From NCBI RefSeq assembly GCF_947500985.1, contig NZ_CANMTX010000006.1, positions 124,001 through 188,000 of the forward strand: a stretch of 64,000 bases of DNA, read 5' to 3'. Origin of the DNA: an uncultured Maribacter sp. (lineage in GTDB: Bacteria > Bacteroidota > Bacteroidia > Flavobacteriales > Flavobacteriaceae). Of this stretch, positions 50,636 to 61,430 are shown one piece after another. How positions within the stretch are numbered: position 1 is the stretch's first letter; every line of letters begins with the position of its first letter. Both the position numbers and the translations under genes were made by a program. The notes under the pieces were generated by a model. That model had not been told where the DNA came from. It did no database searches and worked only from the letters and a program-made list of their open reading frames with translations.

Positions 50636-53398
50636 TTGGACCGCCAAACCTTTACAAAAATAGGATATATAGCCTTGCAATCAAACAAACATTACTTACT
50701 TTTCCTATTCCTGGTCTTTGCCAACGCTTTTTACGTTATTGGTCAAGAAGGTAAAATTACGACTCTTAATATCAAAGCAGAAAGAGATTCAATAATCGCG
50801 CCATTGTTTCCGCCAACCGCTATAAGAGACTCAATCGCCAATGATTCGTTAGTTGCCGATTCTCTTAATCAAAAACCTCCTTTACTGTTAGATAAAATAA
50901 CCTACAAAGCAAAAGACTATGTAAAGTTAAGTCAAAAAGAAAATAAAATTTACCTCTATAACGAAGCAGAAATCTATTATCAAGACACCGAACTAAAAGC
51001 AGGCGTTATTATAATGGATTATATAAAAAATGAAGTTTATGCCGGCAGAATGTTAGATTCTTTGGGCAACTATACCCAACTACCCTACTTCAAACAAGGT
51101 ACCAATATTGTAATACCAGATTCTATACGTTTCAACTTTGACACACAAAAAGCACTTATCTGGAATTCGAGAACAGAACAACAAGCGGCAGCAGGTGCTT
51201 TAGGTAGTGATGCTATGAAAGTTTATGCTGAAATCACCAAAAAAGAAAATGACTCGGTCTATTTTTTAAGTGAAGGTAAGCTGACCACATCTACAGATAC
51301 TATAAATCCAGATTATTACATACGTGTAAGAAAAGCAAAATTTGTACCTAAAAAGAAGGTAATTGCTGGTTTTAGTAATTTATATATTGCAGATGTACCA
51401 ACGCCTATTGCTATGCCTTTTGCATATTTTCCACTTTCACAAGGTAGATCCGCAGGTATTTTAATGCCCTCTTTTGGTAACGACCCAGATACTGGGTATT
51501 TTCTTCAAGACATGGGTTATTATGTACCATTAGGTGATTATGCTGATGTTACCCTCTCAGGAGATTTTTACACGAATGGTAGTTACGCTTTTAGAACAGC
51601 TTCCATTTACACCAAACGCTATAAATACCGAGGGAATGTAAATTTAAGATTTGAAAACATTGTCAATAGCCAGAAAGGATTTAGCGACTATAGTTTATCT
51701 CGTAACTATAACATTCAATTTTCTCATTCACAAGACACAAAAGCTAGTCCGAATTCTAGATTTTCAGCATCTGTAAACCTAGGTAGTAGCGATTATTACC
51801 AAAATTCGCTGCAGCAAAGCAACTTGCCAAACACACAAAACAATACCTTATCCTCTTCAATTTCATATTCTAAAACATTCCCTAATTATCCGTCTGTGAA
51901 TATGAGTGTAACCGCTACGCATTCGCAACTGACGTCAGCTGCAACAGACGATGACGATGATGATGACAACATCAATATGACCTTACCTACATTTCAAGCA
52001 AGTGTTGAACGTATTTATCCATTTGTAAAAAAAGATGGCATAAAAAAGGGAATTATTGATAATATTAATTTTCAATATAGTGTCAATGCCCAAAATAGAT
52101 TAACAACTAACGACGAAGATTTTTTCACCGCAAAAATGTTCGATAATGCAAGAATTGGAGCAAGCCATAGTATACCGGTTGCCACAAACTTTAAAATTGC
52201 TAAATTTTTTAGTGTAAGTGTTGGTGGTAATTATGAAGATGTTTGGTCTTTAGAAACTTACAACAGAAGTTATGACAATGAACTAGAAGAGGTCGTAATA
52301 GATACCGTAAGCGGATTTGATCGTTACAACACCTATAATTTTAGTGCAAGTATAGGTACCACACTTTATGGTACATATGTTTTTGGTGAGGACAAAAAAT
52401 TTCAAGCACTTAGACATACTGTAAGACCATCATTAAGCTATGGCTATGCACCATCTTTTGAACAGTTCTATGATGAGTATCTTGGTGAGGACGGAGTTGA
52501 AGTCCAGTACAGCCGATTTACAGGTACATTGAATGGAGCACCATCTTTAGGGCAGTCAAATAGTTTAAGTTTCTCTTTAGCCAATACCTTAGAGGCAAAG
52601 GTCAGGGATAAAGATTCTACCAAAACCGAACCCAAGAAAATATCACTTTTAAGTAATTTTAATGTTTCTACGGGATATAATTTTGAATCTGATTCTCTAC
52701 GTCTTAACCCATTAAGTATAAATGGAGGCACAAACATCCTAGACAATAAAATGTCGATTAACTTTTCTGCCGGACTAGACCCTTATGCAATCGACAATAA
52801 CGGAACTAGAATAGATACTTGGAATATTGATAATGGCGGAAGTCTTTTTAGACTTACAAGAGCAAACGCCAATGTATCGTATTCTATTAGCAGCGAAATG
52901 TTCGGTAAAAAAGACAATAAGGATAGAGATGAAGAAGAAGAGTTAGACCCTTTTGATTATGTTGCACAAAGTGGTGGTAGAGAAGATGATTTATTCGGTC
53001 GTGCAGATGATTTCAATTCAAACCCCGTAAAGAAAGACGACAAGAATTCTGATGTAGAGAACCCCATATTTGGCACAAAAATACCTTGGAACTTTAGACT
53101 TGCCTATTCAGCCAATTATAGCAATTCGGCACGGCAAAATGAATTTAGCAGTCACTCGCTAATGTTCTCTGGAGACATAGAGCTTGCACCACGTTGGTCA
53201 GTTGGCGGATCTTCTGGTTACGATTTCAAAAACCAAGGTTTCACTTTAACCCAATTGCGATTTCAGAGAGATTTAAAGAGTTTTACAATGCGCTTTAATT
53301 GGACACCTTTCGGAACCTATAAAAGATGGTACTTCTTTATCGGTATAGATTCTTCGATACTTAAAGATCTTAAGTGGGAAAACAGAAGCCAAAACTAA
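50636..53398 (+). CDS. lptD: Putative LPS-assembly outer-membrane protein LptD
   Basis: A 920-residue protein of the Bacteroidota LptD group. The N-terminus holds an export signal (KHYLLFLFLVF to VIGQ). A periplasmic jelly-roll-like domain follows (YKAKDYVKLSQKENKIYLYNEA, YYQDTELKAGVI, written here as separate motifs). The barrel begins at PMPFAYFPL-like IAMPFAYFPLSQGRSAG and continues in aromatic-ended strands to the C-terminus. It inserts LPS into the outer leaflet. The start is TTG at 50636, just after a -7 element; a second TTG at 50675 would also leave a full signal peptide. An Asp-rich loop (seven Asp, about residue 440) and a charged loop near 765-810 lie between strands. Confidence 0.88.
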   Translation: MDRQTFTKIGYIALQSNKHYLLFLFLVFANAFYVIGQEGKITTLNIKAERDSIIAPLFPPTAIRDSIANDSLVADSLNQKPPLLLDKITYKAKDYVKLSQKENKIYLYNEAEIYYQDTELKAGVIIMDYIKNEVYAGRMLDSLGNYTQLPYFKQGTNIVIPDSIRFNFDTQKALIWNSRTEQQAAAGALGSDAMKVYAEITKKENDSVYFLSEGKLTTSTDTINPDYYIRVRKAKFVPKKKVIAGFSNLYIADVPTPIAMPFAYFPLSQGRSAGILMPSFGNDPDTGYFLQDMGYYVPLGDYADVTLSGDFYTNGSYAFRTASIYTKRYKYRGNVNLRFENIVNSQKGFSDYSLSRNYNIQFSHSQDTKASPNSRFSASVNLGSSDYYQNSLQQSNLPNTQNNTLSSSISYSKTFPNYPSVNMSVTATHSQLTSAATDDDDDDDNINMTLPTFQASVERIYPFVKKDGIKKGIIDNINFQYSVNAQNRLTTNDEDFFTAKMFDNARIGASHSIPVATNFKIAKFFSVSVGGNYEDVWSLETYNRSYDNELEEVVIDTVSGFDRYNTYNFSASIGTTLYGTYVFGEDKKFQALRHTVRPSLSYGYAPSFEQFYDEYLGEDGVEVQYSRFTGTLNGAPSLGQSNSLSFSLANTLEAKVRDKDSTKTEPKKISLLSNFNVSTGYNFESDSLRLNPLSINGGTNILDNKMSINFSAGLDPYAIDNNGTRIDTWNIDNGGSLFRLTRANANVSYSISSEMFGKKDNKDRDEEEELDPFDYVAQSGGREDDLFGRADDFNSNPVKKDDKNSDVENPIFGTKIPWNFRLAYSANYSNSARQNEFSSHSLMFSGDIELAPRWSVGGSSGYDFKNQGFTLTQLRFQRDLKSFTMRFNWTPFGTYKRWYFFIGIDSSILKDLKWENRSQN

Positions 53399-53417
53399 CA
53401 GCTAAATTTTATTCAAC

Positions 53418-53798
53418 ATGAAAAAAATCATCAATACAGTAAATGCTCCTGCACCTATAGGACCATATAACCAAGCAACTTTAAGCAATGGAACTTTATA
53501 TATTTCTGGTCAAATTCCTTTAGACCCTAAAAGCGGAGAATTGATTTCTGGAGATATCAAATTAGAGACAAAACAGTCTATGGAAAATTTAAAGGCCATT
53601 TTAACCGAAGCTGAAATGACCTTTGAAAATGTTGTTAAGTCGTCTATTTTTCTTAGTGACATGAATCAATTCACTGAAGTAAACGAAGTATATGCTTCTT
53701 ATTTTAATGCTGAAACTGCACCAGCAAGAGAAACAGTAGAAGTTGCAAATTTACCTAAGTTCGTAAATGTTGAAATCTCTATGATTGCCGTAAAATAA
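53418..53798 (+). CDS. ridA: RidA-family enamine/imine deaminase
   Basis: A 126-residue protein of normal RidA length. It has GPYNQA with Tyr17, the ISGQIPLDP strand, the essential Arg104 (PARETVEV) and Glu119 (NVEISMIAV). It hydrolyses reactive 2-aminoacrylate and related enamines to keto acids and ammonia, protecting PLP enzymes. Cytoplasmic trimer. It lies 19 bases after lptD and is likely co-transcribed with it. It converges on the GlcNAc kinase gene with only four bases between them and no visible terminator. Confidence 0.95.
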   Translation: MKKIINTVNAPAPIGPYNQATLSNGTLYISGQIPLDPKSGELISGDIKLETKQSMENLKAILTEAEMTFENVVKSSIFLSDMNQFTEVNEVYASYFNAETAPARETVEVANLPKFVNVEISMIAVK

Positions 53799-53802
53799 AA
53801 TT

Positions 53803-54654
53803 TTACATGTTAGATCGGTGAAAATCGACCAAACCTTCAATCGGTCTTTGCCTAATTACACCAACAATTAAATCATTTCTAAGCAATACAGAAGTTAATT
53901 CATCTCTTAGGTAATGCGCAATACTACCTACAAAATTGATTGGCACTTTTGTAGCCAATTCAAATTGCATTACATAGTTATTTATAAATTGCTGAAAGCC
54001 TTTATCTATAACACCTTTAGCGTATGGATGTTCTTTGTTTTCGATTAAAAAACGAGCAAAGGTCGCTAAGTACGTATTTGGGTTAGGCTGTTTGTATAAG
54101 TTCTCTTTTATTACATCGGCATCCAAATCATGAGAAGCAGCAAATTTATGCGCTAAATCAGACGGCATTTTATGAAAATAGTAATCACGAATAAGTTTAC
54201 GACCAAAGAAATTTCCACTACCATCATCCATAGGTATATACCCCAATGATGTTACTTTTTGAAATAACTGGTTACCATCATAATAACTACAGTTAGAACC
54301 TGTACCTAAAATACACACAATACCTTGATGACCTACTTTTGTTGTAGCAAATATGGCAGCATACGTATCTTCTTTTACATCGGCTTTTGCATTAGGAAAA
54401 AAGTCTTTAAAAATTGCTTTTAAAAACAACTTCATACGATCGGTACCACAACCCGCACCATAGAAATAAAGGTGTGAAACCTTTTCTCTATTTTTTGAAA
54501 GTTCAAAATTATTCGCTAAGCGATCCTCAATAACATCTTTTGTCAGTACCTCAGGACTTAGACCTAAAGTTTGTGTTAAAAAAAGTTGTTCGCCCTTTTC
54601 ATCCAAAGCAATCCAATCTGACTTGGTTGCGCCACTATCTACTATTAAAATCAT
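53803..54654 (-). CDS. BadF/BadG-type N-acetylglucosamine kinase
   Basis: A 283-residue ASKHA-fold protein. It has the phosphate-1 motif DSGATKSDW at 6-14, a central ILGTGSNCSYY, the DDGSGNFFGRKL segment and the adenosine-side FVGSIAHYLRDEL. This pattern matches bacterial GlcNAc/MurNAc kinase-like proteins, which phosphorylate amino sugars released in cell-wall recycling. The GH3 enzyme at 42577 could feed the same pathway. The gap terminator ends 16 bases upstream, so this gene needs read-through or a promoter overlapping the hairpin. Confidence 0.8.
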   Translation of the reverse strand: MILIVDSGATKSDWIALDEKGEQLFLTQTLGLSPEVLTKDVIEDRLANNFELSKNREKVSHLYFYGAGCGTDRMKLFLKAIFKDFFPNAKADVKEDTYAAIFATTKVGHQGIVCILGTGSNCSYYDGNQLFQKVTSLGYIPMDDGSGNFFGRKLIRDYYFHKMPSDLAHKFAASHDLDADVIKENLYKQPNPNTYLATFARFLIENKEHPYAKGVIDKGFQQFINNYVMQFELATKVPINFVGSIAHYLRDELTSVLLRNDLIVGVIRQRPIEGLVDFHRSNM

Positions 54655-54669
54655 ATACCGAATGTCTTT

Positions 54670-54713
54670 AAAAAATAAACCTGAAAATAAGGAAAAACCG
54701 CCTCATTTTCAGG
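54670..54713 (-). terminator. Intrinsic terminator after pfkA-gap
   Basis: On the minus strand a 13-bp stem (CCTGAAAATGAGG with CCTTATTTTCAGG, one G-T pair) with an 8-base loop is followed by TTTATTTTTT. It lies about 29 bases after the gap stop codon. Confidence 0.88.
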
Positions 54714-54741
54714 ATATATCTTTGTTATACTAAAATGATGG

Positions 54742-55761
<1,020 letters not shown>

Positions 55762-55767
55762 TTAAAA

Positions 55768-56754
55768 TTATGTAGTCATTATTTCTGAAACTCTAATAAG
55801 TTCCTTATCAATTTTTGTATGCCCTTTTATAGCCTTGTTGATAGGCGTCAATGTTAATTGGTTATCTTGAATACCTACCATTAGGTTGGTTTTACCCTCT
55901 AACAAAGCCTCTACAGCTTTTACTCCCATTCTACTTGCCAATACACGGTCGTAACATGACGGTGACCCTCCTCTTTGCATATGCCCTAAAACAGATACAC
56001 GCACATCATAAATTGGTAAATGCTCTTCAACATACTCTTTAAGCTCGAATACGTTTTTACCAGATTTATCACCTTCGGCAACAATTACGATACTTGAAGA
56101 TTTACCAGACTCTTTACTCCTTTTTAAAGATTCAAGTAATCTATCTAAACCTAAATTCTCTTCTGGTATTAAAATTTCTTCAGCACCTGCACCAACACCT
56201 GCGTTCAATGCAATATGTCCAACATCTCTACCCATTACTTCTACGAAGAAAAGCCTATTGTGAGAACTTGCGGTATCCCTAATTTTATCAATACATTCTA
56301 CTACTGTATTTAACGCAGTATCAAAACCTAATGTAAATGTAGTTCCGAAAATATCGTTATCAATAGTACCAGGTATACCTATAACAGGAAAATTGTATTC
56401 TCTGTTAAATATCATAGCACCAGTAAAACTACCATCACCTCCAATTACCACAAATGCATCTATTCCCGCTTTCAGTAACTCCTCATGCGCGGTTTTCCTA
56501 CCTTCTGGAGTTCTAAAATCATCGCACCTAGCAGATTTAAGTATAGTACCACCTTTATTAATAATATTATTTACACTACGGGCGTCCATAGGTTTAAAAT
56601 CGCCCTCTATCATACCTTGATACCCTCTATAGATTCCAACACAATCTACCTTCAAGTATGCACAAGTACGAACAACTGATCTTATGGCAGCATTCATTCC
56701 CGGAGAATCACCTCCTGAAGTCAGTACTGCTATTTTTTTTATTTCTGAAGACAT
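55768..56754 (-). CDS. pfkA: ATP-dependent 6-phosphofructokinase
   Basis: A 328-residue PFK of bacterial length: TSGGDSPGMNAAIRS near the start, GGDGS at 105-109 (the Gly that favours ATP over pyrophosphate), and PGTIDND with catalytic Asp132. FVEVMGRDVGHIAL and LGHMQRGGSPSCYDR form the fructose-6-phosphate and effector sites. It phosphorylates fructose-6-phosphate in glycolysis. First gene of the pfkA-gap unit. On the minus strand 20 bases before the start there is TACTTTCG, one base away from the -7 consensus, a possible promoter. Confidence 0.97.
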   Translation of the reverse strand: MSSEIKKIAVLTSGGDSPGMNAAIRSVVRTCAYLKVDCVGIYRGYQGMIEGDFKPMDARSVNNIINKGGTILKSARCDDFRTPEGRKTAHEELLKAGIDAFVVIGGDGSFTGAMIFNREYNFPVIGIPGTIDNDIFGTTFTLGFDTALNTVVECIDKIRDTASSHNRLFFVEVMGRDVGHIALNAGVGAGAEEILIPEENLGLDRLLESLKRSKESGKSSSIVIVAEGDKSGKNVFELKEYVEEHLPIYDVRVSVLGHMQRGGSPSCYDRVLASRMGVKAVEALLEGKTNLMVGIQDNQLTLTPINKAIKGHTKIDKELIRVSEIMTT

Positions 56755-56823
56755 TGAAAAATTTAAGCCAACGAAAGTAAGAAATCTTAGTCGTAATCGG
56801 AATAAAAGTCAGTCGCATTTTAA

Positions 56824-56850
56824 GAAAAAATCAACGAAAAGGATTTCGTT
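56824..56850 (-). terminator. Probable terminator after the tamB-like gene
   Basis: On the minus strand AACGAAA, loop TCCT, TTTCGTT, then GATTTTTTCTT. Seven-bp stem, 67 bases beyond the stop of the tamB-like gene and before the pfkA promoter region. Confidence 0.55.
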
Positions 56851-56916
56851 GTAACAGATTAACAGTCAAATTCTTAAAATTTGTTATTTATTCATAAAGG
56901 GAGAAGTATTTATATG

Positions 56917-59900
56917 TTAATTTAATGATTTTGGCTTATCGTAAAAACGGATTAAGCTATCATTACCCATGACAGAAGATGGGCTTTCAATTTCTTTTAC
57001 AGGTTCTTTCTTTTCAACTGGCTTAGTTGCCAATATTTTTTGAAAGAGTTCTTTAAAATTATTAAAATCTACTTCATAAGATATACCTGCCCCTTGAGTA
57101 GAGCCTTGTTGATCAGATAAATACGCCTGTATTTCACTTTGTCTACTAAAGAAATTAGCACTCAAGGTTCCTTCTTCATTCAACAAAACTTGTATTTCAA
57201 AATCACCAGCTACCAATGTTTCACTAGAAGCACCTACCGGAACCCCCACTTTACCATTAAATAAAATTCTATCTGAAATTTGTGTAGACACCGTAACACC
57301 TATTCTATCATCAGTTTCTATATCTGCCGATCGATCAAGTATACCTTGTTCATATGAAAGACCTAGATTAAACTTGTCATTACCTCCACTTAGAATTGAG
57401 TTTAAAATACTAGATGCACTTTGCACCAAGTTACCCGTTATCGCTTGTTGATTAATTCCGCTTTGCGAATTAACAAATGTACCTTGTGCCAATAAGAATA
57501 TTGCATTCTTTTCTTCTACCGTTGGATCTTGCAAAGTATATTCTAACTCTGACTTAACAATAGAGCTCGTACCTGGAAATTCAATACCAAAATCAATATC
57601 AGGGCTCTCTAGTTCCCCTGTTAAACTAATTATAACATCTGTTGGTATTCTACGTGTAAACCCTGCATCTTCAAGTAATGGAGCTGGGTTGGCGTTTAAA
57701 GAATATACCGCTTCCATATCAAGAATAGCTTCTAAGGGCTTTTGATCCCAATTTATAGTTCCTCCGGGTTTCACCTTAAATTTTTTATCAATAATACCTC
57801 CGAATTTGTAATTAAAATCTCCTGTAACTACAACATAATCACCATACATTTCAAACTTACCATTAGTATTTATCTGTATTAAAATAATACCTACTCCGGT
57901 ACCTTTTAAAGAACTTCCTGTTTTAGTATCAGTTACAATTTCAACCTCGGCATCTGGTGTTATATCTAAATTGAACTCTAACTCTAACCCTTGGTAATCT
58001 TTTAATTGACGTTGACTTTCAATTCTTTGTTTGTCCTTCTTTTCTAAAAAATTAATAAAAGAGTAATCACCTACACTAGCGACATCACTTAAAGGTATTT
58101 TTAATGAAGTACCTTTTGCCGTAGACCCGTCAACAGTTATATTCAAAGCAGTTGTTGGTCCGTAAATACGACCTGTACCATTTAAATAACCTGTACCATA
58201 GTATAATTCTCCTTCTTTAAATTCTGTATTCAGAATTAAAAATTTGTCTTTCTTGGTATCAACATTTAAATCTAAGACCCAATCCCTAAAGAAACTATGG
58301 GTAATAGTACCATCTAAATTTGCCCGTGTGCCTTTTGCTACGTCTTCTAATGCTATATTTTCAAAATCAAAAGTCTGGTCTTTAAGTAGTACTCTTGAAC
58401 GTGGGGCAAATGTATAATCTACATTCAAATAAGGCACTGCTATACCTGCATTATCTAAAGTCAGCAAACCATTAAAACTCGGGTTATCTACATTACCCTC
58501 TATCTTTACCCTACCATCAATATCTCCCCGTATATTATCAATTACCCCCTCACCTAACGGGCTAAATGGCTCTAAACCAAAGTTGTTAAAATTGGCAATT
58601 AAGTTTGCTTTTGGTATCTCACCCTTATTTTCTATACTACCTACTACACTAAATTTTTCAACATTATTATCAGATAATTGAGAGTTGACCTGAAACTCAG
58701 ATAAATCTTTATTCCCAATAATATTAATTGCTAAATCTCCCAAGGGTATATTGTTAATTCCGAATTTTTCTATATTCAAGTTAGATGATGGTAAATAAAT
58801 ACCATCTTTTTGAAGCACGTTTAAAGTACCATTAACTTCTCCTTGCAGCTTTAGGCTATCAATTACCGGTGTTATTTTATCCAAGGATACAATTTTGAAC
58901 TGAAGCTGAAGATCTTTATATGTAGAATCTGCCAACTGCCCTCTCAGCCGTATTTGTTCTTTTTCTTCATTGTTCATTACAATTTCTTGAATTGTAATAC
59001 TATCTAAAGCCCTATTTAAAATAACTTTATTCTTTGTATCGCCATCTTTGTTTAAAACCCATTTATTGCCTTTAAAATTGACATCAGAAGTTTTAAGACC
59101 AATAACAGATTTATTGTCTTTATTAAACGTGTGGTAAAAATTTAGGTTATAAGAATCGTCAAAATCGCTTCCTCCTTTGAATTCAGACCTAAAGAATAAA
59201 GTATCTTTTAAGGTTGTATTAATAAGGTTAAAATCTTTAAAATTATAATACGGCGTATCTAGCTCACCTACAGAAACGAATGTATTAAAGAGCGGATTCT
59301 TATTATCAATTCTAACTTCGATATTGTCTGCAGCCGTACCAAACGCCTCAATACTAGGAGATTCAAAATTTAACTTAAAATCACCTTCATCTGCAACTAT
59401 ATTACCTTTAATAAAAGTATTAGGATCGAAGCGAACTTCAGGAAAAAATACATCTACAATCTTATTATAAATTTTAAAATTGAAAGAAAGATTTTGACCG
59501 TCAGAAATTTGAAAAGGTCTGTAGTTTGTATAAATACTACCCAAAGAATTTTGCACAAGTTTACCTAATTCTCGTACTTTAAAATTACCCTTCATAAAAC
59601 CAGTAATAATATCTGGAGAGTTTATATTAATAGTACGCTCACGATCTTCTCCAAAATTAGAGGTCACCGCAAAATCTTCAAAATAATAGGTATCGTTTAC
59701 ATTTTGATAGCTCGTTTGTGTAAAGTTTATATCACCTACAATGTTATCTAAGGTTGTACCCGTAATATCCATACTTACATTTCCTTTAAAAATAGAAACG
59801 CTATCATTAATGATATTCAATTTTTTTAGATCTGCATAATCAACAGAGGCTATAAAATTGAAATTATTTCTGGCTTCGGCAACGTTTGCAAGACCCTTAA

Positions 59901-61365
59901 AGTTAAATTTAAAATTTTCATCATTACTAATTAAAGAACCATCAAATAGTTGATCTTTAATTATACCAGAAACCCGTAAATCTTGATAGTTGTAATTATT
60001 AAATTCTATAGAATATATTTGACCTATAACCTCTGTATTCAGTTTCTCCTTAACAAAACCTTTTCCTTCTACATTAAAATCTAAAGTAGTTTTGCCCAAA
60101 TTTTTATTTTCAGTAAAATCACCTAAATCAAAATCAATTAAAGAGATGAACCCCTTATAGGTCGCATTATCAATATTATTAAAATCACTTAAAACGATAT
60201 CTGCATAGCTACTACCAACAGCAGTATTTAAGTTCACTTTCGCATCTACCGAAGAATTGGTAATAAAGGCATTACCACGAATAGTAAATTGCCCCAATTT
60301 ACTAAAAGAGGACGGCAAAGATTTACCAATTAGATTAGGCAACAAAGCATTTAATTGGTAATAACTACTGGTAACATTTTTCATTTCAGCATTTAAACTG
60401 AATGGCTTTTGTTTACTGAATAAGTTTTTGAAATTAAAATCGCCACGTATGCCGGTGTCATCAGAAAATAAGAAAAGGTCATCTGTATTCAAGTCATTTA
60501 AAACTCCGTTTAAATTGGCATTAAAGGTTACCTCTTTTCCCTTACCAAATTCATTATACAGCAAATTAACCTCGTCAAAAGCGACTTTAGACTCCTTAAA
60601 TTCTGCAACAACATTTACTTTATTTAAAAAATCTTTGAAATCTTCACGATTATAATTAAATACTAGATTACCATCTAAAGCAGAAAGAGGTGTTTTTATT
60701 TTCAAAGAATCGAAACGCATTTGCTGCTTCGTATACTTAAAATTTGTGGCTAACCTTTCTACTTTTAGTCCACGATTACTAAAGAAAGACATTTCTTGAA
60801 TATCTGTAGAAACCTCTGGACCTAGAATTAAAAAATCCGCTGCACCAATATTAAGGCTATCAAAATTTAAAATAGTAGTGTTATTTAAATTTTCATCAAT
60901 ATACTTGAACCTACTGTTTTCAATATCTACATACGATGAAGAAAGTCTAAAAGATGGTGTACCTGGCGCCCTAGGTTTACCATCATCAAGTTTATCCACA
61001 AAAACTTCGAGATTGGTATTCGTTTCTCCGAAATATGTTTTAAGCTTAAAGTTTAACTTATCAACCGAAATATCTCCAAATTCCAAGTTGCCCTGCACCA
61101 AATTATTAATACTTAAAATAGAAGTTTTAAGCTCATTGACATAGAATAAAGTGTCTTGTTTGTAGTCTTCAATAAAGATACCTTCCAAACCTGTATTCCA
61201 AGAAATTAACGAAACTTTTAAGCGTTCAATATTGATATGTGTACCGTATTGATCGTTAATTTTTTTCGTAGCAAACTGCGCCAATAAGGTCTGTACCACT
61301 GGCAATGAAAAAATGATAGTACCCAAAACACATATCAGCAAAAGCACCAATAATGTTCGAACCAA
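56917..61365 (-). CDS. TamB-family translocation/assembly module protein (DUF490)
   Basis: A 1482-residue periplasm-spanning protein. One N-terminal membrane helix (TLLVLLLICVLGTIIF) is followed by an AsmA-like start (SLPVVQTLLAQFATKKIN, YGTHINIERLKV), then more than a thousand residues of beta-taco repeats. The C-terminal DUF490 region has VTGDFNYKFGGI, GGTINWDQKP, IPTDVIISLTGELESPDIDF and a QGTFVNSQSG segment. TamB-like proteins carry phospholipids between the membranes or help outer-membrane protein insertion. The only standard start in frame is TTG at 61365, but basic codons for KKLRK lie upstream of it before a stop at 61393-61395, so the true N-terminus is uncertain. Divergent from tsaD. 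Confidence 0.88.
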   Translation of the reverse strand: MVRTLLVLLLICVLGTIIFSLPVVQTLLAQFATKKINDQYGTHINIERLKVSLISWNTGLEGIFIEDYKQDTLFYVNELKTSILSINNLVQGNLEFGDISVDKLNFKLKTYFGETNTNLEVFVDKLDDGKPRAPGTPSFRLSSSYVDIENSRFKYIDENLNNTTILNFDSLNIGAADFLILGPEVSTDIQEMSFFSNRGLKVERLATNFKYTKQQMRFDSLKIKTPLSALDGNLVFNYNREDFKDFLNKVNVVAEFKESKVAFDEVNLLYNEFGKGKEVTFNANLNGVLNDLNTDDLFLFSDDTGIRGDFNFKNLFSKQKPFSLNAEMKNVTSSYYQLNALLPNLIGKSLPSSFSKLGQFTIRGNAFITNSSVDAKVNLNTAVGSSYADIVLSDFNNIDNATYKGFISLIDFDLGDFTENKNLGKTTLDFNVEGKGFVKEKLNTEVIGQIYSIEFNNYNYQDLRVSGIIKDQLFDGSLISNDENFKFNFKGLANVAEARNNFNFIASVDYADLKKLNIINDSVSIFKGNVSMDITGTTLDNIVGDINFTQTSYQNVNDTYYFEDFAVTSNFGEDRERTININSPDIITGFMKGNFKVRELGKLVQNSLGSIYTNYRPFQISDGQNLSFNFKIYNKIVDVFFPEVRFDPNTFIKGNIVADEGDFKLNFESPSIEAFGTAADNIEVRIDNKNPLFNTFVSVGELDTPYYNFKDFNLINTTLKDTLFFRSEFKGGSDFDDSYNLNFYHTFNKDNKSVIGLKTSDVNFKGNKWVLNKDGDTKNKVILNRALDSITIQEIVMNNEEKEQIRLRGQLADSTYKDLQLQFKIVSLDKITPVIDSLKLQGEVNGTLNVLQKDGIYLPSSNLNIEKFGINNIPLGDLAINIIGNKDLSEFQVNSQLSDNNVEKFSVVGSIENKGEIPKANLIANFNNFGLEPFSPLGEGVIDNIRGDIDGRVKIEGNVDNPSFNGLLTLDNAGIAVPYLNVDYTFAPRSRVLLKDQTFDFENIALEDVAKGTRANLDGTITHSFFRDWVLDLNVDTKKDKFLILNTEFKEGELYYGTGYLNGTGRIYGPTTALNITVDGSTAKGTSLKIPLSDVASVGDYSFINFLEKKDKQRIESQRQLKDYQGLELEFNLDITPDAEVEIVTDTKTGSSLKGTGVGIILIQINTNGKFEMYGDYVVVTGDFNYKFGGIIDKKFKVKPGGTINWDQKPLEAILDMEAVYSLNANPAPLLEDAGFTRRIPTDVIISLTGELESPDIDFGIEFPGTSSIVKSELEYTLQDPTVEEKNAIFLLAQGTFVNSQSGINQQAITGNLVQSASSILNSILSGGNDKFNLGLSYEQGILDRSADIETDDRIGVTVSTQISDRILFNGKVGVPVGASSETLVAGDFEIQVLLNEEGTLSANFFSRQSEIQAYLSDQQGSTQGAGISYEVDFNNFKELFQKILATKPVEKKEPVKEIESPSSVMGNDSLIRFYDKPKSLN

Positions 61366-61400
61366 TATTTTTCTCAGTTTTTTGATAGGTCTTTATGTTT

Positions 61401-61408
61401 TACCTTTG
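61401..61408 (+). promoter_or_regulatory. -7 element TACCTTTG of tsaD
   Basis: An exact TAnnTTTG, 22 bases before the ATG at 61431. A TTTG (61381-61384) lies 16 bases upstream and may be the -33 box, slightly close. It places transcription start after the ATG at 61395, ruling that longer start out. Confidence 0.55.
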
Positions 61409-61430
61409 TTATTCAAATTTTATTCCAAAT

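Noticed and set aside
61395..61430. Longer N-terminus for TsaD from the ATG at 61395.
   Set aside because: The ATG lies upstream of an exact -7 element at 61401-61408, and the added 12 residues have no family counterpart.
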